Counted from the stretch's first letter, positions 54,383 through 62,784 are shown. The stretch is DNA of 64,000 bases from Streptomyces sp. RerS4 (GCF_023515955.1 NZ_CP097322.1:6558501-6622500); one strand, 5' to 3'. Notes: generated by a model from the letters alone, not told the origin. Program-made: numbers and translations.

Positions 54383-56010
54383 GCGCCCACTCCCGGTCGC
54401 AGGGTGTCGGGCAGGCAGACGTCGAGATCGGCGGCGCTCACCCGGCCGAAGCCGGGCGCGGGCCGGTCCCGGTGGGCCGGGGTCCTGGCGAGGAAGGCCG
54501 CCGCGCGAGGCTCTCCGGCGCCGCCCAGGCGCTGCCAGACGAGCTCGGCGAGGTCCGGCATCACCGGGAACGCCAGCAGGGACAGGCCCTTGAGCCACCA
54601 ATAGGCGCCGTCCTCGGCCGCGTGGGCGACCGCGTCGTCGGCGCACCAGCGGTCGAGCGCCGCGACCGCCCGCCGGGTCGAGACACGGGCGCCGTCGAGC
54701 GCCGCGGACTGCTCGGCGAGCAGGGATTCCAGGAGGTCGGCGACGGCCGGGGCGGGCGCCTGCGGCGGCCCCTCGGGCAGCCGGCTCCAGGCGGCGTCGA
54801 TCCGCTTGCCGAGGCCGTCGGCGAGCGTGGCGTTCGCCGTCCGGAGGAAGTCCGCCGTCTCGAAGCTCGCCGCCCCGGACTCCAGATCGGCCCCGGCGAG
54901 GTAGTACCGGACGGTGTCCACGCCGATGGCGGGCGACGCGGCGATGTCCGCCGCCCAGATGGCGTGCCGGGCGCTGGTGGAGAACTTCCGCCCGGCCAGT
55001 TGGTAGAAGTGGTTGATCAGGCACCGGTCGTACGGCTTCATGTCGCCGTGCAGCAGGCTGGTGCCGACGATCGAGACCAGGGTGGGGATCACGTTGTCGA
55101 TCCCCAGGGTGGTGATGGTGGTGACCCCGGAGCCCGGATCGAAGGCGTTCACGCCGGTGCCGGAGAGCCGGCCGTGGACGGCGCCGGCGAGGCGGGCGAA
55201 CATGAAGATCCCGGCGTACGGGAAGAGGGCGCGCGGCACGTCCGGTTCGGCCGCGGGCAGCGGAAGTCCCCACGTCTGCGGGGCGCTCAGCCGTACGGTC
55301 AGGCCGTCGCGCTCCAGGAAGCGCGCCACGGTCGCCCGGTAGCGGTCGGCGACGCCCAGGTCCACGAGCGTGCTGTCCAGGAGGTCGCGGTCCGGCAGCC
55401 GCAGGAAGAGGCTGGAGATCTCCCGCCAGGTCAGCGGTCCCTCGTCGAGCAGGGGGCGCGGCTCGACGACCGACTCGGGCAGGAAGTGCGCACTGCACTC
55501 CTCGCAGAAGTAACTGGCGATGCCCGCACCGCACTCGGGGCAGCGGCCCTGGAGCCAGCCGCCCACCACCCAGCGGTCCGACGCCGGGCAGTGGGGTACG
55601 CGCTCGGTGCGCGTCAGCACCGCGCCCCGGGCCGTCAGCCGCTCGATCGAGGCGGCGACCTCCTGCTCGAACTGCTCTCGCCAGGGCTCCTGATCGGGGA
55701 CGATGAACGCGTCGACGTCGATGCGCAGCGCGGCCAGGTCGTCCTGGATGCGCTGTCCGTAGCGGGCGGCGACCTCGCCGGGCGTGGAGTCCTCGGCGTG
55801 AGCCCTGAGCCCCACGTACGACTCGTACACATCGCTGCCGGTGATCACCAACGGCAGGTCGCCCCGGACCCGCAGATGGCGCGCGATCATGTCCGACCAC
55901 AGGAAGGGGCCGCCGATGTGGCCGAGGTGCAGGGGGCCGTTGGGCGTGGCCTCGGGCGGCACCAGGAGGTAGTGCCGGGGGGTGTGCGTGTTCCCGGTCA
56001 GCAGGCTCAT
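54379..56010 (-). CDS. methionyl-tRNA-synthetase-like enzyme of a hydrazine-forming system
   Basis: A 543-residue class I synthetase homologue. It has the HIGH signature as HLGH (28-31) and a degenerate KMSKS loop KFSTS (342-346). A knuckle of paired cysteines (about 155-172, CPEC and CEEC) matches the MetRS zinc insert. No C-terminal tRNA-binding domain follows. In s56-p1, triacsin and pyrazomycin/formycin biosynthesis a MetRS-like domain fused to a cupin activates an amino acid and esterifies it to an N-hydroxyamine before N-N bond formation. Here the MetRS-like part stands alone. ATG overlaps the oxidase stop (ATGA). Assignment of activity rests on operon context. Confidence 0.82.
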   Translation of the reverse strand: MSLLTGNTHTPRHYLLVPPEATPNGPLHLGHIGGPFLWSDMIARHLRVRGDLPLVITGSDVYESYVGLRAHAEDSTPGEVAARYGQRIQDDLAALRIDVDAFIVPDQEPWREQFEQEVAASIERLTARGAVLTRTERVPHCPASDRWVVGGWLQGRCPECGAGIASYFCEECSAHFLPESVVEPRPLLDEGPLTWREISSLFLRLPDRDLLDSTLVDLGVADRYRATVARFLERDGLTVRLSAPQTWGLPLPAAEPDVPRALFPYAGIFMFARLAGAVHGRLSGTGVNAFDPGSGVTTITTLGIDNVIPTLVSIVGTSLLHGDMKPYDRCLINHFYQLAGRKFSTSARHAIWAADIAASPAIGVDTVRYYLAGADLESGAASFETADFLRTANATLADGLGKRIDAAWSRLPEGPPQAPAPAVADLLESLLAEQSAALDGARVSTRRAVAALDRWCADDAVAHAAEDGAYWWLKGLSLLAFPVMPDLAELVWQRLGGAGEPRAAAFLARTPAHRDRPAPGFGRVSAADLDVCLPDTLRPGVGA

Positions 56011-57110
56011 GTTCGGGTTCTCCTGTCGAGCAGGTTCAGTGCGTCCTCGGCCATGGCCGGGGCGAGTCGGTATCCGGAGCCGGAGCCGCCGATGGCCATG
56101 ACCACGTCGTCGTCGCCGACCGTGTCCACGATCGGCAGGTGGCCGGGGGTGAAGCAGTCGCTGAAGACCCGGCCGCCGAGCAGGTGCGGCAGGAATCCCG
56201 GTACGTACCGGGCGAGCAGGGCGCGGGCGAGCTCCCGGTCGCGGGCGTCGATGGCGAGCGGTTCGTCGGGGCCGCGGTCCCAGTCGGGCGAGGTGATGCT
56301 GAAGATCCAGTGGCCGCCGGGGCGATGCGGCAGCAGGAAGGCGTCGGCGTCCTCCAGGACGAGTGCCATGGCGTCCGGCGGGGGCGGCGTCATGATGTGG
56401 AACGCCACCACCTTCTTGACCCGGGCCCCGCGCTCGCGGGCCGCCGCCGCCACCGGGCCGTCGAGGACCCAGGGGCCGGGCGCGAGCACCACCTTGTCGG
56501 CGGTGATCCGGCTGCCGTCGGCGGCGACCAGTTCGGCGCGACCGCCCGTACGACGGACTTGGGTGACCCGGAAGCCCTCCAGGAGGGTGGTGTCCGGGCG
56601 GCCGAGGACCTCGCCGAGAAGCCGGTCGGTGAGCCATTGAGGCTGACCCACCGTCATGGGGTCGGTCGCCAGCAGGACTTCGTCGCCGCCGTGGGCGAGC
56701 CCGGGGAACGTCCGGTCGAGCAGGGCCCGCTGCTCCCCGGTGACCGGGCGGGTGCGGCCGCCGTCGGCCATGGTCGCGTCGAGCGCGGCCGTGTTCTCTC
56801 GCGCCACCAGCCAGCGGACGTCGACCGGAGCGCGGCCGGCGTCACCGAGTCCGGCGGCGAGCTCGTCGAAGAGCGCGGTGCTGCGGGCGGCCAGGGCGCG
56901 CTGGGCCGGGTTGTGCCCCGTGGGCGTGTCGAACCCGGCCGAGAGGCGGGTCGCGCCCGTCCCCCGTCCGGCGTGCGTGATCACGGCGACGCGGCGACCC
57001 GGGTCCCGGCGCACGGCGTAGTACGCGGCGAGGGCGCCGACCACGCCCGCGCCGACGACGGCGAGGTCGTAGTGGGGCGCCCCACCGGTCCCGGTGGTGC
57101 GCTCACTCAT
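56007..57110 (-). CDS. FAD-dependent DAO-family oxidase (hydrazine-releasing type)
   Basis: A 367-residue D-amino-acid-oxidase/glycine-oxidase fold protein with the FAD Rossmann motif VVGAGVVGALAAYY (GxGxxG 20-25) and the C-terminal FAD segment GSGSGYRLAPAMAEDALNLL. In the s56-p1 pathway a homologous enzyme (Spb39) oxidatively cleaves the lysine-glycine hydrazine to yield hydrazinoacetic acid. Its place between the cupin and MetRS-like genes, overlapping both, supports the same role here, but that is inference from context. It overlaps the cupin gene by eight bases. Confidence 0.82.
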   Translation of the reverse strand: MSERTTGTGGAPHYDLAVVGAGVVGALAAYYAVRRDPGRRVAVITHAGRGTGATRLSAGFDTPTGHNPAQRALAARSTALFDELAAGLGDAGRAPVDVRWLVARENTAALDATMADGGRTRPVTGEQRALLDRTFPGLAHGGDEVLLATDPMTVGQPQWLTDRLLGEVLGRPDTTLLEGFRVTQVRRTGGRAELVAADGSRITADKVVLAPGPWVLDGPVAAAARERGARVKKVVAFHIMTPPPPDAMALVLEDADAFLLPHRPGGHWIFSITSPDWDRGPDEPLAIDARDRELARALLARYVPGFLPHLLGGRVFSDCFTPGHLPIVDTVGDDDVVMAIGGSGSGYRLAPAMAEDALNLLDRRTRT

Positions 57111-57480
57111 CGGGCGCCGACCACCAGAAGGAGTAGATGACCAGTTCCTCGCCCTGGTCGGCGAAGATTTCGTGGACGGCCTGTGAGGCGAAGCCCACCA
57201 CGGAGCCGGGGCCGACGAGCGACCGTTCGCCGTCCACCTCCAGGGTGCCGGAGCCGGCGTGGAGGACCCAGATCTCCTGGACCGCGTGCTGGTCGGGCGA
57301 GCTGGTCCCGCCCGGCGGCACGGTGAAGCGGGCCGCCTTGAACGGCACGCGGGGGAAGACCGAGCGGGCGAAGTCCGCCTCGGCGACGGTGACTCCGTCG
57401 GCTTCCACCTCGGTCGGGCCGAAGGGGACCAGGACGCCGACCGCCTCGGGCTGGAACTGCGAGACCTGACGAGCGGTCAT
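57103..57480 (-). CDS. stand-alone small cupin, probable N-N bond-forming partner of the MetRS-like protein
   Basis: A 125-residue single-domain cupin. Probable metal ligands are His65 and Glu69 in DQHAVQEIW and His103 in AVHEIF. In characterised hydrazine synthetases the cupin domain is fused to the MetRS-like domain and catalyses rearrangement of the aminoacyl ester to the hydrazine. Here it is a separate gene directly behind the N-monooxygenase, whose stop it overlaps (ATGA), with the oxidase gene between it and the MetRS-like gene. Length and ligands fit the cupin half of those fusions. Confidence 0.8.
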   Translation of the reverse strand: MTARQVSQFQPEAVGVLVPFGPTEVEADGVTVAEADFARSVFPRVPFKAARFTVPPGGTSSPDQHAVQEIWVLHAGSGTLEVDGERSLVGPGSVVGFASQAVHEIFADQGEELVIYSFWWSAPDE

Positions 57481-58712
57481 ACCGCGTACCTCGTCTCACC
57501 CAGAATGCTGTTGAGGATGACCGCGCTGCGCCAGGCGAGCAGGCTGAGATTGGGATCGGCGACGCCCCAGGAGTGCCGGGCGCCGTTCTGGAGGTAGATC
57601 CGGTTCTCCGCGGGTCCGTCCCATGCGACCGAGAAGTCGTCGCCGACGACGAGCATCCCGTCGTCCCGCCGCAGCCGCGCGTCCAGCGGAGCCATGAAGT
57701 CCGGCAGCGCGTAGGCGTATCCGGTGCTCAGGATCACGATGTCGGCGGCGAGCACGGCGGGTGCGTCCGGGTACGGGCCCGAGGAGTCGACGACGAGCTT
57801 CCATTCGTCGGGGCCGCCCTCGATCGCGGTGACCGCGCAGTCCGCCATGAAGCGCAGCCTGCCGGGGTTGTTCTCGATGAACTCGTCGCGGTAGCTCAAC
57901 CGATATATGTCCTGGAGGACTTGGAGGTCGATGCCGTCGCTGGTGTACTTCTGCCGTTCCAGGAGTCGGGCCTTGTGGTCGGCGGGCAGCGCGTGGAAGC
58001 GGCGTACGTAGTGCGGCGTGTAGAGGTCGTTGGCGAACGGCGAGTCGTCCATCGGCAGGAACGACGAGCGCCGGCTGACCCAGGTGATGCTCTCGGGGGC
58101 CGCGCCGGCCGCCAGGTGGCGCACGATCTCCGCGCCGCTCTGGCCGCCGCCGACCACGACGACCCGCCGGCCGGTCACCTCGGGGGCCCGCAGCAGGAAC
58201 TCCCCGGAGTGGAAGACGGTGGGGCCGAGGAACGGGCGGAACGGCTCGGGGACCGACGGGGTGAGCCCGGTGCCGAGCACGAGATGACGAGCCGTCACTT
58301 CTCGGTCGACGGTGCGGAGATGGAAGGCCCCGTCGTGGAAGTCCACGCCGCGTACGTCCGCCCCGAACGTCAGGCTCGGCAGCCGCCCGGCCACCCACTG
58401 GAGGTACTGGTTGAACTCGGCCCGCAGGACGGCCGGGAAATCCGCGGCCAGGAAGCGGTAGAGCCGGCCCTCACTCGCGAGGAACGACAGGAACGAGAAG
58501 GGACTGCACGGATCGACCAGCGTCACCAGGTCCTTGAGCAGCGAGACCTGGAGCGTGGCCTCGGGCAGCAGGAGTCCGGGGTGCCAGGAGAAGCTCTCAC
58601 GGCGTTCCAGGTGGGCGCCGCGCAGCCCTTCGACCGGATGCGCGAGCGCGGCGAGGCTCATGTTCGCGGGGCCGATGCCGACGGCCGCGTAATCGAGTAT
58701 GTGTGCGTTCAT
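57477..58712 (-). CDS. lysine/ornithine N-monooxygenase
   Basis: A 411-residue flavin N-hydroxylase of the IucD/PvdA/SidA family. FAD motif GIGPAN (12-17), the family segment LKDLVTLVDPCSPFSFLSFL, the NADPH motif VVVVGGGQSGAE (about 185-197) and LSTGYAY (about 328). It adds oxygen to the side-chain amine of lysine or ornithine. Such enzymes usually serve siderophores, but no siderophore synthetase is nearby. In s56-p1-type pathways the N6-hydroxylysine it makes is the first hydrazine precursor. It lies 16 bases after ATP-grasp ligase 2. Confidence 0.88.
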   Translation of the reverse strand: MNAHILDYAAVGIGPANMSLAALAHPVEGLRGAHLERRESFSWHPGLLLPEATLQVSLLKDLVTLVDPCSPFSFLSFLASEGRLYRFLAADFPAVLRAEFNQYLQWVAGRLPSLTFGADVRGVDFHDGAFHLRTVDREVTARHLVLGTGLTPSVPEPFRPFLGPTVFHSGEFLLRAPEVTGRRVVVVGGGQSGAEIVRHLAAGAAPESITWVSRRSSFLPMDDSPFANDLYTPHYVRRFHALPADHKARLLERQKYTSDGIDLQVLQDIYRLSYRDEFIENNPGRLRFMADCAVTAIEGGPDEWKLVVDSSGPYPDAPAVLAADIVILSTGYAYALPDFMAPLDARLRRDDGMLVVGDDFSVAWDGPAENRIYLQNGARHSWGVADPNLSLLAWRSAVILNSILGETRYAV

Positions 58713-58728
58713 GGTGGGATCCGCCGGG

Positions 58729-59991
58729 TCAGGCCGGGACGACGAGGTCGCCGAGTGCCTGCCAGCGGTCGAGGGCGCCCTGCGGCGAGTCGGCGGTGAA
58801 CAGGGCGTGGCCGAGGCGCGAGCGGCAGTCCTCGACCCCGGGGATGGTCTCGCCCGGCGCGAAGTACACGGCGGTCTCGGTGACTTCGGGCAGTGCCTCC
58901 AGCTCCGGCCACCCGGAGAGCTCCCGGTACGAGGAGCGGCCCGCGGCGGAGAAGAAGCGGATGCCGGCGCTCTCGGCCTGCGGCCGTGCGAAGGCCCCGA
59001 CCGCCTCCAGGTCGACGCCGAGCGCGGTGGCGACGGCCACCCGGGGCAGGCTGACGCCGGTCACGAGCCGCAGCAGCTCCACGATCCGGTCGCCGGGCAG
59101 CCGGGCGCCGATCTCGATGAGCACCGGACCGTCGGCGGACAGGCGCAGTTCGCAGTGGAAGGGGCCGCTGGTGATGCCGACGGCGCGGACGACGTCGCCG
59201 ACGTACGCCTCGACGCTCTTCAGGGTGGCGTCGTCGACGAGGGCCGGGGTGAGGTGGCCCAGCTCCACGAAGTCGGGCTCGGGGCCGAGCAGCGTGCGAC
59301 TGAGGGCGACGACGGTGATCTCGCCGCTCTCCAGGACGTAGCCGTCGGCGCTGAACTCGGGGCCCTGGACGTACTCTTCGATGAGCACCCGGTGCTCGTG
59401 CAGCTTGCCCATGTCGGGCTCCGGGTCGGTCACGAGCCGCTGGAACGCGGCGGTGAGCTGGTCGAGGTCGTCGGCGCGGCTGACGTGGATGCTGCCGGAG
59501 CAGGCGACCGGCTTCAGCACGCAGGGGAAGCCGACCCGTTCGGCCGCGGCGCGCAGTTCGGCGTCGGTGGTCGCCTGGGCGAAGCGCGGGGTGCGCAGCC
59601 CGGCCTGCGCCACGGCGGCCCGCATGACGCTCTTGTCCCGGACCCGGTCGACGGTCGCCACGGGCAGGCCGGGCAGGTCCAGTGCCGCGGCGACGCGAGC
59701 GGTCGCCGTCACGTAGATGTCGGAGCCCGGCAGCACCGCCTCGAACGGCTCGGCCCGGTGCAGTGCGAGCACGGCCGCTTCGAGGGCGGCCTGGTCGTTG
59801 GTCTCCACCGTCAGCACCGAGTCGGCCGCCGCGCGCACGGCGTCGGAGAGCCGGCGGTCGCCGGAGTCGGCGGTGGCGACGACGACCCGCAGTCCCATCT
59901 CGGCCGCGACGCTGATCAGGGTGGCGCCCCCGGAGGAAGCGGGTTCGACCACGAGGATGCGGGCAGGACGAAGTGCGTCTGTGTGCGGCAA
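58729..59991 (-). CDS. ATP-grasp ligase 2
   Basis: A 420-residue ATP-grasp protein of the BacD/carbamoyl-phosphate-synthase-like group. A Rossmann-like N-terminal domain (ILVVEPASSGGATLI) precedes the grasp fold with VGFPCVLKPVACSGSIHV, EEYVQGPEFSADGYV, CELRLSADGPVLIEIGARLPGD and a C-terminal domain. Expected chemistry is ATP-driven joining of a carboxylate to an amine. It differs clearly from ATP-grasp 1, so two bond-forming steps are likely. The start is assigned to TTG at 59991 with GGGGGA upstream, downstream of a good promoter, making it the first gene of the operon. Confidence 0.8.
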   Translation of the reverse strand: MPHTDALRPARILVVEPASSGGATLISVAAEMGLRVVVATADSGDRRLSDAVRAAADSVLTVETNDQAALEAAVLALHRAEPFEAVLPGSDIYVTATARVAAALDLPGLPVATVDRVRDKSVMRAAVAQAGLRTPRFAQATTDAELRAAAERVGFPCVLKPVACSGSIHVSRADDLDQLTAAFQRLVTDPEPDMGKLHEHRVLIEEYVQGPEFSADGYVLESGEITVVALSRTLLGPEPDFVELGHLTPALVDDATLKSVEAYVGDVVRAVGITSGPFHCELRLSADGPVLIEIGARLPGDRIVELLRLVTGVSLPRVAVATALGVDLEAVGAFARPQAESAGIRFFSAAGRSSYRELSGWPELEALPEVTETAVYFAPGETIPGVEDCRSRLGHALFTADSPQGALDRWQALGDLVVPA

Positions 59992-60054
59992 AGCGAAATC
60001 CCCCGGGACAGAGCTGTGTGGACCGGAGTCGTGATCACGGTCCTGATCGCGATC

Positions 60055-60084
60055 TTTCTATCCGGGCGCCTCGGCCCCGGTCAA
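60055..60084 (-). promoter_or_regulatory. promoter of the hydrazine-type operon
   Basis: On the minus strand TTGACC (60084-60079), 18 bases, TAGAAA (60060-60055), about 60 bases upstream of the first ligase gene. The palindrome CGTGATCACG lies just downstream and could be an operator. Confidence 0.58.
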
Positions 60085-60205
60085 TGGATCACCGCAAAAA
60101 TATCTGCGAGAGCGCACCCGAGCCGCATATTTTCCGGAGCGAGAGCCGCCGTCAGGCTCCGCCCTTCCGCTCTGTCGTGTACTGCCGCCCCGGGGCGAGG
60201 GCCGC

Positions 60206-60868
60206 TCAGGGCCTGTGCGAGACCGCAGCCAGGGCGTCCTTGACCTCCCGCGCCACGCGGGCGGCGTCCTCGGGGTTGTTCACCACGTCGGTGTGGTTCA
60301 TGTCGATGACGAGGACCTCGCTGGCCGAGTAGTGCTTGTGCACCCAGTCGTCGTAGCCGGACCACAGGGTCCGGTAGTACTCGACGAGGCCGGCGTCCTG
60401 TTCGAAGTCGCGGCCGCGCAGCCCGATGCGGTGCAGCACCGTCTCGAAGTCCGCCTTGAGGTAGACCATGAGATCGGGTGCCTTGCGGTAGGGCAGGCCG
60501 TCGATCTCCCGCATCATCTCGTTGAGCAGGCCCTCGTACACCCGCATCTCCAGGGAGCTGATCCGGCCCAGGTCGTGGTTGATCTTGGCGAAGTACCAGT
60601 CCTCGTAGATGGACCGGTCGAGGACGTTGTCGCCCTGCTTGTACGCCTCCTTGATCGAGGCGAACCGCGTCTGGAGGAAGTAGAGCTGGAGGAGGAAGGG
60701 GTAGCGCTTCGCCTGGATCTCTTCGGGGCTCGCCGTGTAGAAGAGCGGAAGGATCGGGTTGTCTTCCACGCTCTCGTAGAAGACGGTGCTGCCCAGCTCC
60801 TTGGCGAGAAGCTCGGCCACACTCGTCTTGCCGATCCCGATCATGCCTCCGACGCAGATCACTGACAT
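60206..60868 (-). CDS. deoxynucleoside kinase family protein
   Basis: A 220-residue P-loop kinase: Walker A GGMIGIGKT (7-15), the substrate Glu in FYESVEDNP (about 32) and the DRS motif (84-86), as in bacterial deoxyadenosine/deoxyguanosine kinases. It phosphorylates a (deoxy)nucleoside with ATP. It precedes the biosynthetic operon by 214 bases on the same strand but is separated by the operon promoter, so membership is uncertain. A role in product tailoring, self-protection or nucleotide salvage is possible. Confidence 0.85.
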   Translation of the reverse strand: MSVICVGGMIGIGKTSVAELLAKELGSTVFYESVEDNPILPLFYTASPEEIQAKRYPFLLQLYFLQTRFASIKEAYKQGDNVLDRSIYEDWYFAKINHDLGRISSLEMRVYEGLLNEMMREIDGLPYRKAPDLMVYLKADFETVLHRIGLRGRDFEQDAGLVEYYRTLWSGYDDWVHKHYSASEVLVIDMNHTDVVNNPEDAARVAREVKDALAAVSHRP

Positions 60869-61431
60869 ACCTCACTTCTCCCTGGGGAATTCTGTTCGTG
60901 GGCCGGTGAGCGGTGCGCTGCGCTCCCACACGGAGTCATGAGGTCCCTGTCCGGACCAAGGCCCCGACCGTTCCGCAGCCGCCGCGCACAGCGACGAGCC
61001 GCGGCGTCACGGCCGACCGTTATCTTAAATGACGATTTGCCCACTGGTCGGCGTGCAGGCACCCGCCTCACCGTCCCCGGAGACGAACGATGCGCCCGAA
61101 ACGGCCTGTGACGCCGAGGTGCACATGAACTCACCGGGCCCACGACCCGGTTCGACGCCGGCTGCCGGGGGAGCACGCACCGTCGTCCGGGCGTGCCCAT
61201 GACTGCCCTGGTGTGCACGGTCGCCACGGGGAGGGGGAGCGGGGAACGCGTCCGGCCGGTGCGGCGCTGCACGCGGAGAACAGATCCGTGCACGCAGGGG
61301 CCACGCGCGCCGCTTGATCGCGTCTAGGTTTCGGAACGGCTCCCGCGAGTTCCGGTGCGGGAGCCGTGCCCGGCGGTGTCCTCGCCCCGCCCCGCTCGCC
61401 CCGAGATCCCCTCCGAAGGAGACCGCTCCCG
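60869..61431. other. intergenic region without a recognised gene
   Basis: A 563-base gap between divergent genes. Long GC-rich open frames here show no protein-like composition. A short AT-rich patch (about 61020-61041, TTATCTTAAATGACG) stands out and may hold the kinase promoter. No operator or RNA gene is recognised. Confidence 0.4.
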
Positions 61432-62271
61432 ATGACCACACACTCCGCCCCCTCCCGTCGCACCGCCCTGGCCGCGGCGGCCGCCGGCGCCGCCGGACTG
61501 ACCGTGGGCACAGCCACCCCCGCCGCCTCCGCGGACACCGCGAGCGCCACCGAGCGGGAAGGCGCGCAGCCGACGATCGTGCTCGTGCACGGCGCCTTCG
61601 CCGACGCCTCCAGCTGGGACCCCGTCACCGAGCGCCTCCAGCGTGCCGGCCACCAGGTGATCGCCGCCCCGAACCCCCTGCGCGGCCTGGCCCACGATGC
61701 CGCCCAGGTCGCCGCCCGGCTCACCGCCGTCACCGGCCCGGTGGTACTGGTCGGCCACTCCTACGGCGGCGCGGTCATCACCCAGGCCGCGGCGGCGGCG
61801 GCCAACGTCAAGGCCCTGGTCTACATCTCGGCGTTCATGCCCGACGCCGGGGAAGTGCTGGGCGAGCTCGCCGGCCGCTTCCCCGGCTCCGAGCTGGAGC
61901 CGGCGCTGACCCAGGTCCCCGTCCCGGGCCTCGACGGCGGCCCGGCGGTCGACCTCTACATCCGGTCCGACCGCTACCACGACGTCTTCGCCCAGGACGT
62001 CCCGCAGTCCGTCACCCGCATCCTGGAGGCGGGCCAGCGCCCGCTCAACGCGTCGGTGTTCGCCGACCGTTGCACCGCGGCCGCGTGGCGCACGCTGCCC
62101 TCCTGGTCCCTGATCTCCGGCCGCGACCGGGGGATCCCGGCGGAACTCCAGCGCTTCCAGGCCCGGCGGGCGGGTTCGCGTACGGCCGAGGTCTCCTCCT
62201 CCCACCTGCCGATGCACAGCCGGCCCGACGCCGTCGTCTCGTTGATCCGCTCCGCCGCCCGGACCGTCTGA
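61432..62271 (+). CDS. Tat-exported alpha/beta hydrolase
   Basis: A 279-residue alpha/beta-hydrolase with a twin-arginine-type signal (SRRTALAAAAAG, cleavage near ASA). TIVLVHGAFADASSWDPV is the oxyanion region; the nucleophile Ser is in VGHSYGG, and SSHLPMHSRPD supplies the catalytic His. It resembles secreted esterases of the hydroxynitrile-lyase/salicylate-esterase-like group; substrate unknown. The ATG at 61432 has AAGGAG ten bases upstream. It converges with a MarR-family gene; a short hairpin (62268-62287) spans both stops. Confidence 0.85.
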   Translation: MTTHSAPSRRTALAAAAAGAAGLTVGTATPAASADTASATEREGAQPTIVLVHGAFADASSWDPVTERLQRAGHQVIAAPNPLRGLAHDAAQVAARLTAVTGPVVLVGHSYGGAVITQAAAAAANVKALVYISAFMPDAGEVLGELAGRFPGSELEPALTQVPVPGLDGGPAVDLYIRSDRYHDVFAQDVPQSVTRILEAGQRPLNASVFADRCTAAAWRTLPSWSLISGRDRGIPAELQRFQARRAGSRTAEVSSSHLPMHSRPDAVVSLIRSAARTV

Positions 62272-62283
62272 CGCCCCGATCCG

Positions 62284-62751
62284 TCAGGCGCCCGTCCCGC
62301 CCGCATTGCGGATCAGCTGCTGGAGCACCTTCACCGTGGTGACGTAGTCCGCATCGTCGATGCCCTGGTGGAGGGCGGCGCGGATGGCGGGGGCGTTGCG
62401 CGCGAGGTCGACGCGGGCCTGTTCTCCCTCCTCGGTGAGCCACAGCCGGTTCTGGGTGTCCCGGGTCAGCCGGCCACGGTCCAGGAGCACTTCGGCCTCT
62501 ACCGCCAGATCGTCCTCGGGGCGGATGTAGGAGGCCATGGCCTCCCGCAGTTCAGGCAGGGTCATTCCCTGGCCGTCGGGCGAGATGTCGTTCACTGACA
62601 GGTTCCGCAGCAGCCAGAACTGAGGCTGGGTGTAACCCTTTTCGACCTGCCGGGCTCGGGTGTACGCGATGAGCGCCTCGTAGGCGACACCGGTCCAATA
62701 CGCGGCGGGCTGTCCGGCCAGTTCGACATCGGACATCTGCTGGGTCGTCAT
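62284..62751 (-). CDS. MarR-family transcriptional regulator
   Basis: A 155-residue winged-helix protein. The N-terminal dimerisation helix (ALIAYTRARQ) is followed by the recognition region (LPELREAMASYIRPEDD) and wing (LLDRGRLTRDTQNRLWLTEEGEQ), as in MarR proteins. It is divergent from the PLP-enzyme gene, and a palindromic site lies between them. The ATG at 62751 has GAGGGGG upstream. The regulated genes are probably itself and its neighbours; ligand unknown. Confidence 0.78.
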   Translation of the reverse strand: MTTQQMSDVELAGQPAAYWTGVAYEALIAYTRARQVEKGYTQPQFWLLRNLSVNDISPDGQGMTLPELREAMASYIRPEDDLAVEAEVLLDRGRLTRDTQNRLWLTEEGEQARVDLARNAPAIRAALHQGIDDADYVTTVKVLQQLIRNAGGTGA

Positions 62752-62784
62752 GTCGTGTCCCCCTCTTGGTGCTTCTGCGTGGAG

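Noticed and set aside
54379..56010. MetRS-like gene as the housekeeping methionyl-tRNA synthetase or a resistance copy
   Set aside because: It lacks the C-terminal tRNA-binding region, has a degenerate KMSKS loop and is translationally coupled to oxidase and ATP-grasp genes.
57477..58712. N-monooxygenase as evidence of a hydroxamate siderophore cluster
   Set aside because: No IucA/IucC-type synthetase, acetyl- or formyltransferase, NRPS, iron-siderophore uptake genes or iron box is visible; the cupin, MetRS-like and DAO neighbours fit hydrazine formation better.
53117..59991. Negamycin-type pathway
   Set aside because: Negamycin also contains a hydrazine, but no N-methyltransferase or genes for its diamino-hydroxyhexanoate part are present, so no such assignment is made.
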